A stretch of 64,000 bases of DNA from Siphonodentalium dalli (GCA_032622095.1 CP136062.1:35586918-35650917); one strand, 5' to 3'; counted from the first letter of the stretch, positions 11,020 to 21,834 are shown. Made by a program: numbers and translations. Notes: generated from the sequence alone by a model not told the origin.

Positions 11020-12345
11020 AAGTGACTTCTCCCTCTGGAGATTTTAGGGAGACTTCAGTCAAAAATAGGGAGAAGTGGAGATACTAAACAAAAACACAAG
11101 AACCACTTATTAATTTTCAAATATCGATTTATTTATAACATCAATAAAAAGATTAAATAACAAGATAAAACATGCATGGTTACCAAAAATAAAATATAGC
11201 ACAAGTAGCACATGTATTTAAGAAATAAATACACGGTGTAGAGGTGTGTATGGTCAAGTTGTACCACACAAAAACTGATTGTAGGACGACGCGTAGCGGA
11301 GTCCTACAATCAGTTTTGTTGTGGTACAACTTGACCATACACACCGATACACCGTGTATTTATTTCTTTTGTAATACGACTGAAAGTTTATGGTCACAAT
11401 TCGACTGAATAGTCAACGAAATACTGCGCTTTTTTGGTCTCAGGTGAGAAAACATTTCGTGGTGTAATTCGCATTGGGCGTACTCGATTTATTTGCATGG
11501 AGTACTCTGGTAAATTGTTTGCATAAATAATCGTGATTGGCTAAAAAACGATGTGTTTTCAGCGGCGCCCGTGCCTTTCATTTAAATTGTACAGGAAATA
11601 CGATTACGGTCATTTCTGTGTTGAACGTTGTTGGGACAACATGTATATGATCATCGACTATGGACCATTTTCCTTACACAAAGCGATCTAAATGATCTAG
11701 TTTACTAAACTAATCTTATTCCCCTTCTGTACTGGTGAACAAACGCTTTCATTTTCAACTTGATTCCGAAATATCGAATATGATCGAGATTCGAATCGAC
11801 GAATGCACAGCCCGGCCCCATGGATTTATTTGTTCATTTAATATACTTAATAAGTAACAATCTTTGGTCCTAACATATATCAATATACCATAACATCATT
11901 TGGAACATATTCATTGGCAACCAAACTGGTTTCAAGCGACAAATCGCTAGAAAATTCGCAAGATTGTCAAGATGCAAAAGTCAAAGGGTTGCGGGTGTAC
12001 TCCGTTGATGCCCCGTTTGCGCGGAGTTAGAAAAGACGGGAAAAGTCGCGTGCGGCGATCTGAATAAACCGATTTGTTTCGTGGTACAATTGGAAAAAGT
12101 AGAATTGTACCACAAAACTGGAACGAGATAGCCATGGTAACTCGGGCCACTGGCCAATCAGGACATGGCTTTTAAGCACAGATAGCCCGGGTCGTATTAC
12201 AAATATAGATAGATAACATGAACTTGTATTTCTTATTATAACTAACTTTCATTTAAAAATAAAAAAAACTTCTCCCTATTTTGGACTGAAGTCTCTCTAA
12301 AATCTCCAGAGGGAGAAGTCACTTCTCCCTGTTTTCACCAGACAC
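11020..12345. mobile_element. Foldback element with TIRs near gaagtgacttctccctctgg
   Basis: The segment around 11018-11080 recurs in reverse complement at 12265-12340 (ctccagagggagaagtcac). Inside, at 11230-11365, is a second palindrome with arms acacggtgtagaggtgtgta and gtcaagttgtaccaca. The part 11440-11610 matches 49370-49530 in reverse. No transposase is visible. The stretch 12346-13040 after it shows nothing I can name except a short inverted pair near 12880-12955. Confidence 0.6.
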
Positions 12346-13041
12346 GTTAACTCACGATTTTGGCATGAGACTCACGATTTCACGACCCTGTTTTTAATAG
12401 TAAGCAAGCACATGCTATTGTTTACATAATAAATCTGCAACTCCCAACAGCTCCCAAACGTAAAAAAGTTGGATTGGGAAATTGAGTCAGATGCAAACTA
12501 CTTTCGTCAAAAATAAAATCATGGATTATTTTTAGAGTTTAAATGCATAGACATTAAAAAGACATCATGATTTGTTTACATAGGCTACTACATGTGCAGT
12601 GATGACCATGCATGGCTATACAATATGCGGTTACAAAATGACCCGGCGGAACAAAGTGAAGACTATTATAAACTTCTTAAGACGTACGAGTAGCTCATCA
12701 TAAACTTCGTTGCAAAGCGCAATATGCCAAAGGCACTCAATGTGATTAGAATATGTGGATACAGTACACAATGTACAATCTATAATTAAAACTGTCCCGT
12801 TAGAACAGTTTTAAGACTAAATATTTTTTGCAAAAACAAGTCAAATTTCCACCGGTAAAAGTTTTGTCAAATTTGGAAGGTGACTTTGTTTTCGCCTTGC
12901 GGACATCCGAGGGCGAAGTCGTTGGCAAGAAGGCGATAACTTTGATCCAGTCACCTCCTAGCTTGGGGCCTGATATGTAATGGATTAACTGTAATATGGT
13001 CTATCACTCTGTACCATTATCGCAACCTGAGCAGATACATG

Positions 13042-13246
13042 TACAGTAATACCCTAAATAATCGACTCCTTAACCACAGCAGAATTATGGGTAATTTTTC
13101 AGAATTTAGTCGGAAATATGGCTTGTTGCCATTCATCGGAAAGTTTTCCGATGAATGACAACAATCCATATTTCCGACTAAATCCTGAAAGGTCACCCAT
13201 AATTCTGTTGTGGTTAAGGAGTCAATTATTTAGGTCATTACTGTAT
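13042..13246. mobile_element. Mariner-type foldback MITE, copy 3
   Basis: TA-CAGTAATACCC at the left and GGTCATTACTG-TA at the right, palindromic throughout with centre gaaagttttccgatgaatg. It lies in the intron before exon 4. Confidence 0.8.
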
Positions 13247-13570
13247 CTTGGTGAGATTATCACCATAATCCATGGTATTGGACGCTATCTGGAAAAACCT
13301 ATGAATTGCAATTCTTTTGAGTATTTTGCTCAGGGCATGCTCTAGAGAATGTTACATAAAGATATGACATAAAGGTGACAAAGTCATCCCATTTTACGGT
13401 ATATGGATCTTGGATAACAATATCTTGTTTGAGTTCAAAAACCTGGTTTGTCAATTGTTTTCTCCTGAGTTATGGGCCTTATGGCCCTTAGTTCTGAGTT
13501 ATGGTTGTTTAGTTTGTCCATTTTTAGTGATTCTCTGTCTGACAGATTCACTCTTTATATGAGCAAAAAT

Positions 13571-13782
13571 ACTTTACGAGAGACATCTTTGATACTTATT
13601 AAATCTTGGTCTAATGTGTAATACTTGACGAGAGACATCTTTGATACTTATTAAATCTTGGTCTAATGAGTAATACTTGACGAGAGACATCTTTGATACT
13701 TATTAAATCTTGGTCTAATGAGTAATACTTGACGAGAGACATCTTTGATACTTATTAAATCTTGGTCTAATGAGTAATACTT
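13571..13782 (+). repeat. 52-bp tandem array abutting the exon 4 acceptor
   Basis: Four units start at 13571, 13623, 13675 and 13727, each containing acgagagacatctttgatac and cttggtctaatgagtaat. The last unit runs into the acceptor tttgtag of exon 4. Each unit carries ctaat, a branch-point-like word. The first unit belongs to the dispersed repeat at 13440-13590, so the array seems to have grown from its tail. Confidence 0.85.
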
Positions 13783-13788
13783 TTGTAG

Positions 13789-13963
13789 CATTGAGAAGAT
13801 GAAAGGCATAATGGTCAAATTATTTGGACCCAAGTTCCACCTGAAATTCCCAACTCATCGGCGAGATTGCGAGGATTTATGTGGCTGCGGAGAGTTTCCA
13901 TCCGACTCCAATGGCATGTTTAAAACTAAGGGAGTGCAAGTCATCAAATCGAAGGGCAGTAAG
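13789..13963 (+). CDS. Exon 4 of the large gene
   Basis: The acceptor is tttgtag at 13788 and the donor GTGAGT follows aag. One base completes Tyr from exon 3. It then encodes IEKMKGIMVKLFGPKFHLKF, followed by RRDCEDLCGCGEFPSDSNG and MFKTKGVQVIKSKGSK, ending in phase 0. The cluster CEDLCGC suggests disulfides and an extracellular location. No known domain is recognised. Confidence 0.85.
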
Positions 13964-13990
13964 GTGAGTTGATTTTAGAGTGAGCTTGTC

Positions 13991-14187
13991 TACAGTAATG
14001 CCCTAAATAATCGACTCCTTAACCACAGCAGAATTATGGGTAACTTTTTAGGATTTAGTCGGAAATATGGCTTGTTGCTGAGAGCTTTCCGATGAATGGC
14101 AACAAGCCATATTTCCGACAAAATCCTGAAAAGTTACCTATAATTATGCTGTGGTTAAGGAGTCGATTACTTACAGCATTACTGTAT
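13991..14187. mobile_element. Mariner-type foldback MITE, copy 4
   Basis: TA-CAGTAATGCCC and GCATTACTG-TA ends. It starts 28 bp after the exon 4 donor and fills a large part of the 640-bp intron 4. Confidence 0.8.
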
Positions 14188-14236
14188 AAATGCTCTCGCT
14201 GTTTTCCTCGTGGGAAGGACTGATGGAAGAGACCCC

Positions 14237-14632
14237 ATCTTTAATCTTTTAAGATTGTATCTCCATTGAATGGTCTTGTCATCTTTAATCGTTTCAGATT
14301 GTATCTCCATTGAATGGTCTTGTCATCTTTAATCTTTTCAGATTGTATCTCCATTGAATGGTCTTGTCATCTTTAATCTTTTCAGATTGTATCTCCATTG
14401 AATGGTCTTGTCATCTTTAATTTTTTCAGATTGTATCTCCATTGAATGGTCTTGTCATCTTTAATTTTTTCAGATTGTATCTCCATTGAATGGTCTTGTC
14501 ATCTTTAATATTTTCAGATTGTATCTCCATTGAATGGTCTTGTCATCTTTAATCTTTTCAGATTGTATCTCCATTGAATGGTATTGTCATCTTTAATCTT
14601 TTCAGATTGTATCTCCATTGAATGGTATTGTC
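14237..14632 (+). repeat. 44-bp tandem array containing nine 3' splice sites
   Basis: Nine units start at 14237 and every 44 bp after. Each contains a pyrimidine-rich tract, an AG, and attgtatctccattgaatgg, which is the first coding part of exon 5. AGs fall at 14253 plus multiples of 44 up to 14605, and all nine are intact. Only the last leads into the exon frame; entry at any earlier AG meets TGA in frame after 19 codons. Confidence 0.95.
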
Positions 14633-14876
14633 ATCAGGCGAAGTGCATCAGAGGTAATCATTCAACCAACAGACCCAGATTTCATCTATTATGAGGTCAT
14701 CATCCACAACATTCTACCAGAGTATAATGTTACCACCGAAGGCACGTTCTTCGATGCCGGCATGAACATCGGTAAAGCACTGAAGTCTAAATGTAAGCCG
14801 AATTACATACAGGTGGCGCTCCGGCGTAAGAGTCCTACAGTGAATTCAACACAGGACGCAGAATTTGAGTACATAG
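14606..14876 (+). CDS. Exon 5 of the large gene
   Basis: It starts at the last AG of the 44-bp array and ends at the donor GTAAGA. It reads in phase 0 from IVSPLNGIVIRRSASEVIIQ through DFIYYEVIIHNILPEYNVT to DAEFEYIG, leaving one base that exon 6 completes as Asp. Alternating hydrophobic residues suggest beta-strands. A potential N-glycosylation site (NVTT) and another (NSTQ) fit an extracellular protein. The ending EFEYIG recurs as KFEYIG in exon 6, a small internal repeat. Confidence 0.9.
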
Positions 14877-15011
14877 GTAAGAGCAGCAGTGTTTCTTTGT
14901 CCGCCTAAAGAATATTGAAGGTACAACTTGAGACAAGTTGATTATGCCCCCGATTGAGAACTAAATAGAGAAGGTAGCTATCATAAGATCGAATCGCATC
15001 CTGCTCAAAAT

Positions 15012-15222
15012 TACAGTAATGCTCTAATTAATCGACTTCTAAACCATAGCTGAATAACTTTTCAGGATTTAGTCGGAAATATGGCTTGTTGCCATTCATC
15101 GGAAAGCTCTCACCGAGAGCTTTCCGATGAATGGCAATAAGCCATATTTCTGACTAAATCCTGAGAAGTTGCCCATAATTTTTCTGCGGTTAAGGAGTCG
15201 ATTACTAAAAGCATTACTGTAC
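15012..15222. mobile_element. Mariner-type foldback MITE, copy 5
   Basis: TA-CAGTAATGCTC and GCATTACTG-TA ends with the usual central palindrome. It lies in intron 5. Confidence 0.8.
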
Positions 15223-15349
15223 ATCGACTTCAAATTATATATGATTTTAGAATCCTACGCAATGGTTGAAGTGAATTGTCAATGTTGTATTTATTTTATG
15301 CAGATCATTGCTTTTCGTCATATTTGATTCTGTGTTATTCTATTTATAG

Positions 15350-15674
15350 ATCCTACCCAATACTTGGAGCGGATTGTTCCTATTCCTACGTGGATCCAGG
15401 ATTGTGATGACTATAAATTTGAGTATATTGGTCAGACAACTGAAGCAGATGAAGCAGGGGGCAAACTGGAGGAAATAGAAGAGGATATAGAACGCAATGT
15501 CGGGGCTGTGATGAGTGAATTTGAGAATCTCAAACCAGAAGATGATCCACCGTATTCTCCACCTGGGATCCCTGTTTCCGAAAACGCTCCACCAATCAAA
15601 GGGTCTTTCCAGAACGCATTTGGTGGTGTGGTTAACAGTGTGAAGAATGTTGGAGAATTCTTGAAATATGGAAG
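15350..15674 (+). CDS. Exon 6 of the large gene
   Basis: The acceptor is tatttatag. The codon split from exon 5 gives Asp, then PTQYLERIVPIPTWIQDC and DDYKFEYIGQ. An acidic stretch (KLEEIEEDIERNV) and a proline-rich linker (PEDDPPYSPPGIPVSE) follow, so this is probably a flexible spacer. The donor chosen is GGAAG/GTTGTA at 15674, because it leaves two bases that complete Ser with exon 7. The ORF itself continues to a TAG at 15784-15786, so a read-through short form is also possible. Confidence 0.8.
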
Positions 15675-15714
15675 GTTGTACAATAGATTGAGAATGTACA
15701 ACGAGTTCTCAGTT

Positions 15715-15780
15715 TATAGCGGAATTTACAAAACCAGTCCAGACCTAATTTACTGGACGCATTTTGTAAATTCCGCTATA
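15715..15780 (+). promoter_or_regulatory. Strong hairpin 40 nt after the exon 6 donor
   Basis: Arms of 28 nt at 15715-15742 and 15753-15780 pair with three mismatches; the outer 19 bp (starting tatagcggaatttac) are perfect and the loop is 10 nt. It lies between the chosen donor and the in-frame TAG at 15784. AATAAA follows at 15948-15953. It could be a tiny inverted-repeat insertion or a signal affecting splicing or 3' end choice. Confidence 0.6.
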
Positions 15781-15947
15781 CGCTAGGGAAGAGTTGTAGA
15801 TTCTATTTACGAAATGATCCAAAACCTTGACAAAACATATTTAAATCAACAAATGGGACGCGGAACTAACATCGGCTTCTATAAGGCATGCGATGAAGTT
15901 TTACATAATATGTATGGTTTGCCCACGTAAACAAATAGTCCCATATA

Positions 15948-15953
15948 AATAAA
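15948..15953 (+). terminator. AATAAA, possible intronic polyadenylation signal
   Basis: Canonical hexamer 162 nt after the read-through stop of exon 6. It would suit a short isoform ending in intron 6. The hexamer alone is weak evidence. Confidence 0.25.
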
Positions 15954-16379
15954 GACCCTTTGCCGTATTTAATGGCGTATATTTAATGAAGAAATGAATT
16001 TCAAACTCTTCATTCATTAGAGTTTGTTGGAAACATATTGGAAGCCATAGTAGTTTTGAGGCGTAGCATACTGGAATTTAAACAGACGACAAACCGGAAG
16101 TCAAAGGTCACCCGGCACTATTTCCTGTTATGAAAAAAACATTTAATATCACAATTTTTAGAATGGGTTTATTGAATGGAATAAGGGTAGGATCATGTAA
16201 TAAATGAAATTATGATATGTCAAATAAAAGATATTCAAATATAAAAAGTTATCTGAGGTCAAATCATATTGATATGAACTCCTGTTATGATTATTTTTAA
16301 ATCAATGGTTAGACATTGAACAGCTTAAAAATGCCCTGAAAAACATGGGTTTTATTTGAAAAATAGGAGCCTATTAGCT

Positions 16380-16493
16380 GCAAGTATCATGAAAAGTCGA
16401 AGGTATGTGATGACGATGATGACATTTGATGATGATGACATTATAATTAATGGCATTAATATATGTTTATGACTATTTTATCAATTGAAACAT
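16380..16493. other. Intron 6, unassigned DNA left of the MITE
   Basis: The stretch from about 15955 to 16493 is AT-rich intronic DNA without ORFs or recognisable repeats, apart from a short GATGATGAC run near 16409-16442. Confidence 0.5.
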
Positions 16494-16794
16494 ACAGTAA
16501 TGCCCTAAATAATAGACTCCTTAACCACAGCAGAATTATGGGTAACTTTTCAGGATTTAGTCGGAAATATGGCTTGTTGCCATTTAACGGAAAGCTCTCG
16601 CTGAGAGCTTTCCGATGAATGGCAACAAGCCATATTTCGACTAAATCCTGAAAAGTTACCCATAATTCTGCTGTGGTTAAGAAGTCGATTAATTAGGGAA
16701 TTACTGTACCAATGATCATCCTTGTTTTTTTCTATCATACCATTTGCAATGAGATCCATCTTGTGAGTTGATTATTTAGTGCATTACTGCATAC
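16493..16794. mobile_element. Mariner-type MITE copy 6 with captured gene fragment
   Basis: A full palindromic MITE (TA-CAGTAATGCCC at 16493 to ttactg-TA at 16708) is followed by about 54 bp of foreign sequence, then a second MITE end (gattatttagtgcattactg) at 16766-16792. The foreign part is an inverted copy of the exon 8 end and the start of intron 8. Confidence 0.8.
16709..16762 (-). pseudogene. Antisense copy of the exon 8 5' splice junction
   Basis: Read on the minus strand this segment gives acaagatggatctcattgca, then aatggtatga, then tagaaaaaaacaaggatgat, ending catt. This matches 19401-19468, including the exon 8 donor at 19422/19423, except that 15 bases of intron 8 are absent. Because intron sequence is included, it was copied from DNA and not from mRNA. 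It codes for nothing by itself. Confidence 0.9.
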
Positions 16795-16829
16795 GACATT
16801 ACTTTGAATTATTTTCAATTTTTTTTCAG

Positions 16830-17098
16830 TGGAATCCTAAAGAACTTAACTGGAATAGATGTCGGGCGACTCACTTTGGCAAGAATTGGAGAGGTGCTAT
16901 CAGATGATCCGGAGTTAAAAGCTAAGCTTGACAGGCTTATTGAATTATACAAGGAAGCTGTCGAAACTGTTAAGAAAACACACCCAAATCTTCATTCAGT
17001 GCAAAAATTACGCACAATCTCTAACTGGTCTGAATCGTCCGGAGATGGTTTTGTTGCTGATAAATTGAGCATGCAAACATCAGTGTTAGGATTTCAAA
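16830..17098 (+). CDS. Exon 7 of the large gene
   Basis: The acceptor is ttttttttcag with a long pyrimidine tract; the donor is GTGAGT. One base completes Ser from exon 6. It encodes GILKNLTGIDVGRLTLARIG, then a charged helical stretch (DDPELKAKLDRLIELYKEAV) and SVQKLRTISNWSESSGDG, ending FQ plus one base. NLT and NWS are possible N-glycosylation sites. Exon 3 and exon 11 have similar helical segments before cysteine-bearing modules, so the protein seems to be built from repeated units. Confidence 0.9.
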
Positions 17099-17109
17099 GT
17101 GAGTATATA

Positions 17110-17310
17110 TTGGTAACATTTTAAACCTTTATATACTTAATGGATTCTCCCATTCAGTTATAAAACTATACATTGGAATGGTCTATTATTTATTTTGAGT
17201 AGATGACGGACATGCAAAGAGATAATGAAGTACAGAAGGATTCCTATTAACTGGTGGAAAATAGTCGTTTGTTGAACTTAATATCTGAACATTTCCTAAG
17301 GGAACTACTT
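17110..17310 (+). repeat. Dispersed repeat after the exon 7 donor
   Basis: Words such as cccattcagttataaaacta, tacattggaatggtctatta and aacttaatatctgaacattt recur at 25905-26115 just after the exon 9 donor, and partly at 53030-53250. No coding content. Confidence 0.75.
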
Positions 17311-17329
17311 GTTAGCTCAACTTTATTTT

Positions 17330-18600
17330 GTAAAGATTGAGCTACTGCCATGGCTTAGTATCCATCGTCCATGTGTACGTGTGTGAGGCATCAACAATAC
17401 ATGCCACAGGTCGTACAATTAGTCGGATCATTATGAATTTTTTCCTAGCTGTTTACATTGACATGTATATGGGACCGAGTCATTTTGGGGTTATTCAAAG
17501 CGGCCATCTAGGATTTCTGAATTCAATCCATTAGCACGGGCTACAGGTCGCACTGTTCGTCTGATCATCGTGAAATTTGTCATGGATGTTAATATTGACA
17601 TGTAGATGGGAAACGAGTAATCTTGGGGTCGTTCAGCCATAAAACATGGCCACCAGCAGCCATCTTGGATTTTTATTTTTGCATGACTAAATCCTTTGGC
17701 ACGGGGTATAGGTCGTATCTTTGGTCAGATCATCATGAAATTTGTGATGGATGTTAACAATGACATGTAGATGGGAACGAGTCATTTTGGGGTCATTCGT
17801 CCAAAATCATGGCTGCCAGCAGCCATCGAGGATTTTACTCTTTGTGTGAATAAATTATTTGGCATGGGCTACAGGTCGTACCTTTTGTCAGATCATCATG
17901 AAATGTGTCAAGGATGTTGACAATGACATGTAGGGTCATTATGGGGTCATTTGTCAAAATAACATGGCCGCCAGCAGCCATCTTGGATTTTACTCTTTGT
18001 GTGAATAAATTATTTGGCATGGGCTACAGGTCGTACCTTTTGTCAGATCATTATGAAATTTGTGATGGCTGTTGACATTGACATGTAGATGGGAAAGAGT
18101 TATTTTGGGGTCATTCGGCAAAAAAACATAGCCACCAGCAGCCATTATGGATTTCAAAATTCAATCCATTAGCACGGGCTACAGGCCATACTGTGTGTCT
18201 GATCATCATGAAATTTGTCATGGATGTTATGATATATTGATATGCAGATGGGAACAAGTCATTATGGGTGTCACTTGGTCAAAAATCATGGCCGCCAGCA
18301 GCCATCTTGAATTTTACTCTTTGCATGACTAAATCCTTTGGCACAGGCTACAGGTCGTACCTTTTGTCGGATCATCATGAAATGTGTCAAGGATGTTGAC
18401 AATGACATGTAGGGTCACTATGGGGTCATTTGTCAAAATAACATGGCCGCCAGCAGCCATCTTGGATTTTACTCTTTGCATGACTAAATCCTTTGGCACA
18501 TGCTAATGGTCGTACCTTTTGTCAGATCATTATGAAATTTGTCATGGCTGTTGACATTGACATGAAGATAGGAACGAGTCATTTTATACTTTGAAGTGAT
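17330..18600 (+). repeat. Tandem repeat, unit about 160 bp
   Basis: Six to seven diverged units each contain gtcagatcatcatgaaattt, gacaatgacatgtag, cagcagccatcttgg and tttggcacgggctacaggtc. The marker gccagcagccatc recurs about every 155 to 165 bp. Related single-copy sequence is at 2950-3255. Confidence 0.85.
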
Positions 18601-18818
18601 AGAAATATTTTGCAGCAAACCATCGACATGACCTCGAATCGCATCATTGATTGTCGTCCATCTTGTCAACTGATGACTCACGTGGCTTTGTTTATGAAAA
18701 CACGTTTTAAAAAAACACATTATGTATATTAAATATCGACCAATGAGAAAGAGGGTCACATTTGCTCTGTAGAGGTCATGTCGATAGTTTGCAGCAAAGT
18801 AAATTTATCACTTCAAAA
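18591..18818. repeat. Small foldback element
   Basis: The arm tttgaagtgatagaaatatt with agcaaaccatcgacatgacc recurs inverted at 18768-18817 (gaggtcatgtcgatagtttg, tatcacttcaaa). The stretch 18820-19200 has nothing else I can name. Confidence 0.7.
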
Positions 18819-19215
18819 AGTTTTTATGGACATTTTGCTGCATTTGACAGTGCAAGGAGGTTTTTTATCACTTTTGGAGGAAGAAAAACAAGCGACAAAG
18901 CCATTTACGCTGCAGTAAAAATTTGGAAAATGAAAGATGTCCGGCCTTTACTATATATTAATTTTATGTAAACATTGTTTTCTACAAGGTGCCTGTGGTC
19001 ACAGCTAGGTTTAATATGCCACTAACCATCAGTGAACTACCATCAGTTTTATTTGGAAAGTTGTTTATACAGGTAAATCAGCCTCAATTGAGTGATTGGA
19101 ATTTAGTTGTTTATATTGTCAAAATATGCAGAAATATCTATATAGTATGCCCTTTGACAGCTTCTACTTAACAATCAGTGAATTATCTTTATTTTACCTC
19201 ATCTTTGTTTTTCAG

Positions 19216-19422
19216 CATGCAGTGCAGAACGTATGACTGGTTTGGTTGCCATGGGTCATTACTGCAGAAGTAATCCAGCTTGCAATGGGATAATTTGTCT
19301 TGTCAACTTACCGCTGGGAACAACCTTCATCCAGATGGATTTTGAGATAATGTTTGAACCATGCCTTAATAATCAGCTTATTCTAAATATTTCCGGCAAC
19401 AAGATGGATCTCATTGCAAATG
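19216..19422 (+). CDS. Exon 8 of the large gene
   Basis: The acceptor is tgtttttcag; the donor is G/GTATGA. Two bases complete Thr from exon 7. It encodes a cysteine-rich module: CSAERM, MGHYCRSNPACNGIICLVNL, then QMDFEIMFEPCLNNQLILNI and KMDLIANG, with Cys spacing and alternating strands that suggest a disulfide-bonded beta domain. Exon 11 carries a similar short pattern (KDICIDFQIPV, then a Cys). The last 22 bases and the donor are duplicated in antisense at 16709-16762. Confidence 0.9.
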
Positions 19423-19624
19423 GTATGAATATAGAGAGATGGATAGAAAAAAACAAGGATGATCATTGGTAGCACAATGACCTGAGTGCAGGCCCCTTTT
19501 CCCAATCAAACTTCGCTACAACTTTGCTCTGTTGGTTGCCAAACTGGCCAATGGCCAGACTTTTTAGAAAATGGTAAAACAAACAATTGGTCAGAAAGAT
19601 TCAGGCCTATGGTGAGTAATCATC

Positions 19625-20455
19625 TCTCACAATATATATCACCAGATCTCATTAATGTTCTCATAATATATCTCCAGATCTCATTAATGTTCTCATAATA
19701 TATATCTCCAGATCTCATTAATGTTCTCATAATATATATCTCCAGATCTCATTAATGTTCTCATAATATATATCTCCAGATCTCATTAATGTTCTCATTT
19801 CTTATATATTTTGAAGACCTCTGTTTGTCTGTCTGTATGTCCTTTATAGAATCGAAAACGGGTTGACCGATCGAGACCAAACTTCCTATCCAAAGGTAAA
19901 ATCCCACGGGAATCGTCGACGTCACATTTTGGAGAAGCCCAGAGCACCCATTCTCCACTCTCAGTAAAAAAAAACGGCACTGCGGTGGTTAATCAAGTGA
20001 TAATTTAATGAGCGTTTGTTTTTGACGCATCGCTATAAAGAGAGTTTGTTTACCATTCAACGTTATTAGCATCTGCAGAGAGATATACGGGAACATCTAA
20101 TATATAGAAACGGGTGGAGCTATCGACTTGAAATTTGGTATGTGAATGTATCTTGCCCCGCCCCGGATACGAATTTTATCGGGTCGCCGAGCCCGTGCGA
20201 CGCCAGCTTCGCGCATGCGCAGATGAGATCTCGGAAACGGGTGGAGCTTTCGACTTGAAATGCATGCGAAGACCAGATCTCGGAAACGGGTGGAGCTATC
20301 GACTTGAAATTTGGTTTTTGAATAGCCAGGACAACGTCGGGCTCATCGGCTAGTAATATATATGACCAGATCTCATTGATGTTCTCATAATATATATCAC
20401 AGATCTCATTAATGTTCTCACAATATATATCACAGATCTCATTAATGTTCTTACA
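19625..20455 (+). repeat. 34-bp tandem array split by an inserted element
   Basis: Units of about 34 bp (ctccagatctcattaatgtt followed by ctcataatatatat) run at 19625-19797 and resume at 20362-20450. The DNA between, 19798-20357, is an inserted element in reverse orientation to the copies at 46144-48984: it starts near ttttgaagacctctgtttgt and ends near caacgtcgggctcatcggct. Confidence 0.8.
19798..20357 (-). mobile_element. Inserted copy of the 'ggtggagctatcgac' repeat element
   Basis: Contains agcccgtgcgacgccagctt and gaaacgggtggagctatcga two or three times, the reverse complement of the modules at 47280-47790 and 48474-48984. Its terminal microsatellite (gtttgtctgtctgtatg) is at the left. 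No ORF of note, so it is non-autonomous. Confidence 0.7.
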
Positions 20456-21797
20456 ATTGTGAATAATTATTCAGCTTTACTCACCCATGTATGGTTGGAT
20501 AATGATTTATAAAGAAGTCCCACATGCGAAAACAATGATAACTAGAGGTCAGATTCCATGGAATCAGATATACTTCCATGGTATTCCATCCCATCCCATC
20601 CCGACCTGACCTTGGCCTTCAAAATTGTCAATCGAAGGTCAAATCGGGTAAAACAGACGGATTTCCACGAAATTTGATACCTAGGGGTACTTTTGTCCGG
20701 GGAGTCTTTTGGGCGGGTCAAGTCTTGACCCCGACCTGAAATTGACCTTCGAAATGGTCAGTTCAAGGTCAAATCGGGTAAAACGAACGGATTTCGACGA
20801 AATTTGATACCTAGGAAAACGTTTGTCCGGGGAGTGTTTTGGACAGGTCAAATCGTGACAATAGGTTACTTTTATAGTAAAGCGGACATACCTATATAGT
20901 ATATCGGTGAGCATATTCATGCATTTGCCTTGCTTCTTGATAAGTCCGTTTGAATTTGCGTCATGAAGAGAGGGTTTGAATTTGAGTAATATATATCACC
21001 CGTTACAACGTTATACTCTACCAGGGTTAAACCGTCCAATCTAAATCATTAAAAAGTGTACTAATCTTGCGTTTAGATACTACTTATCACATCCAGTCGT
21101 CGAAAAGTTTTTATCTCAATATCCGATTTTCGGAGTAATTTTCCCCATGTGATCTTCGGTGGAATTTGCCAAATCTGAACCCACCCGACACAAACACTCC
21201 CTTGAGCAGGTTGCGTTTATAGTAGAGCGGTCAAATTTTGAAGGCAAACCTACAGTATACCGGCTTACATGCTCCTGCGTGAAACTCGCTCCTACATTAG
21301 CCCGTTTGGATTTGGGGCTAAAAAATCGGCTAGTGATAGACTACATAAGTATACATTTTAATGATATATAGCGTTGTCACGAGTAAACCGTTCCATCTGG
21401 AAATTAGAAAATCGGCCTCTGGATGCGCGTTAATACTAGCCATCAGATGTAAGCGTCAAAAAAAATTATCTCGATGTTTGAATTTTCCCCCTTTGCAATT
21501 TTCGTGGAATTTTCCTAAAGTCTCAACCCACACTGACACACATTCTCCGTTGGGCATGTTACATTTATACTATAGCCGTCAAACTTCTGGGACGTACATA
21601 AAGTATGTCAATGTACATTCTACGATATTATCTTGCTCTTTAACCAGCCGGTTTGGATTTGGCGGGAAAAATAGTTGCAATATTTCCGTAACCCGTAACA
21701 CGGAAAGCCCTGGGTAAAAACATTTTTAAGCAGAATATTCGAGTCCCAATCTCTCGTCCAATTCGGAATATGGAATAAAAAATTTAGAGCTCTGTAC

Positions 21798-21801
<4 letters not shown>

Positions 21802-21830
<29 letters not shown>
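21802..21830 (+). repeat. Poly-A tract, 29 A
   Basis: Uninterrupted run of A inside the composite repeat. It may mark the 3' end of a retroposed piece, but no target-site duplication was found. Confidence 0.9.

Positions 21831-21834
<4 letters not shown>

Noticed and set aside
14253-14561. Eight extra short exons in the 44-bp array
   Set aside because: The units lack a 5' splice site, so they are repeated acceptors and not repeated exons.
16550-16759. Minus-strand ORF ending the MITE, reading MDLIANGMIEKNKDDHW
   Set aside because: It is the captured exon 8 junction plus intron and MITE sequence, not a gene.
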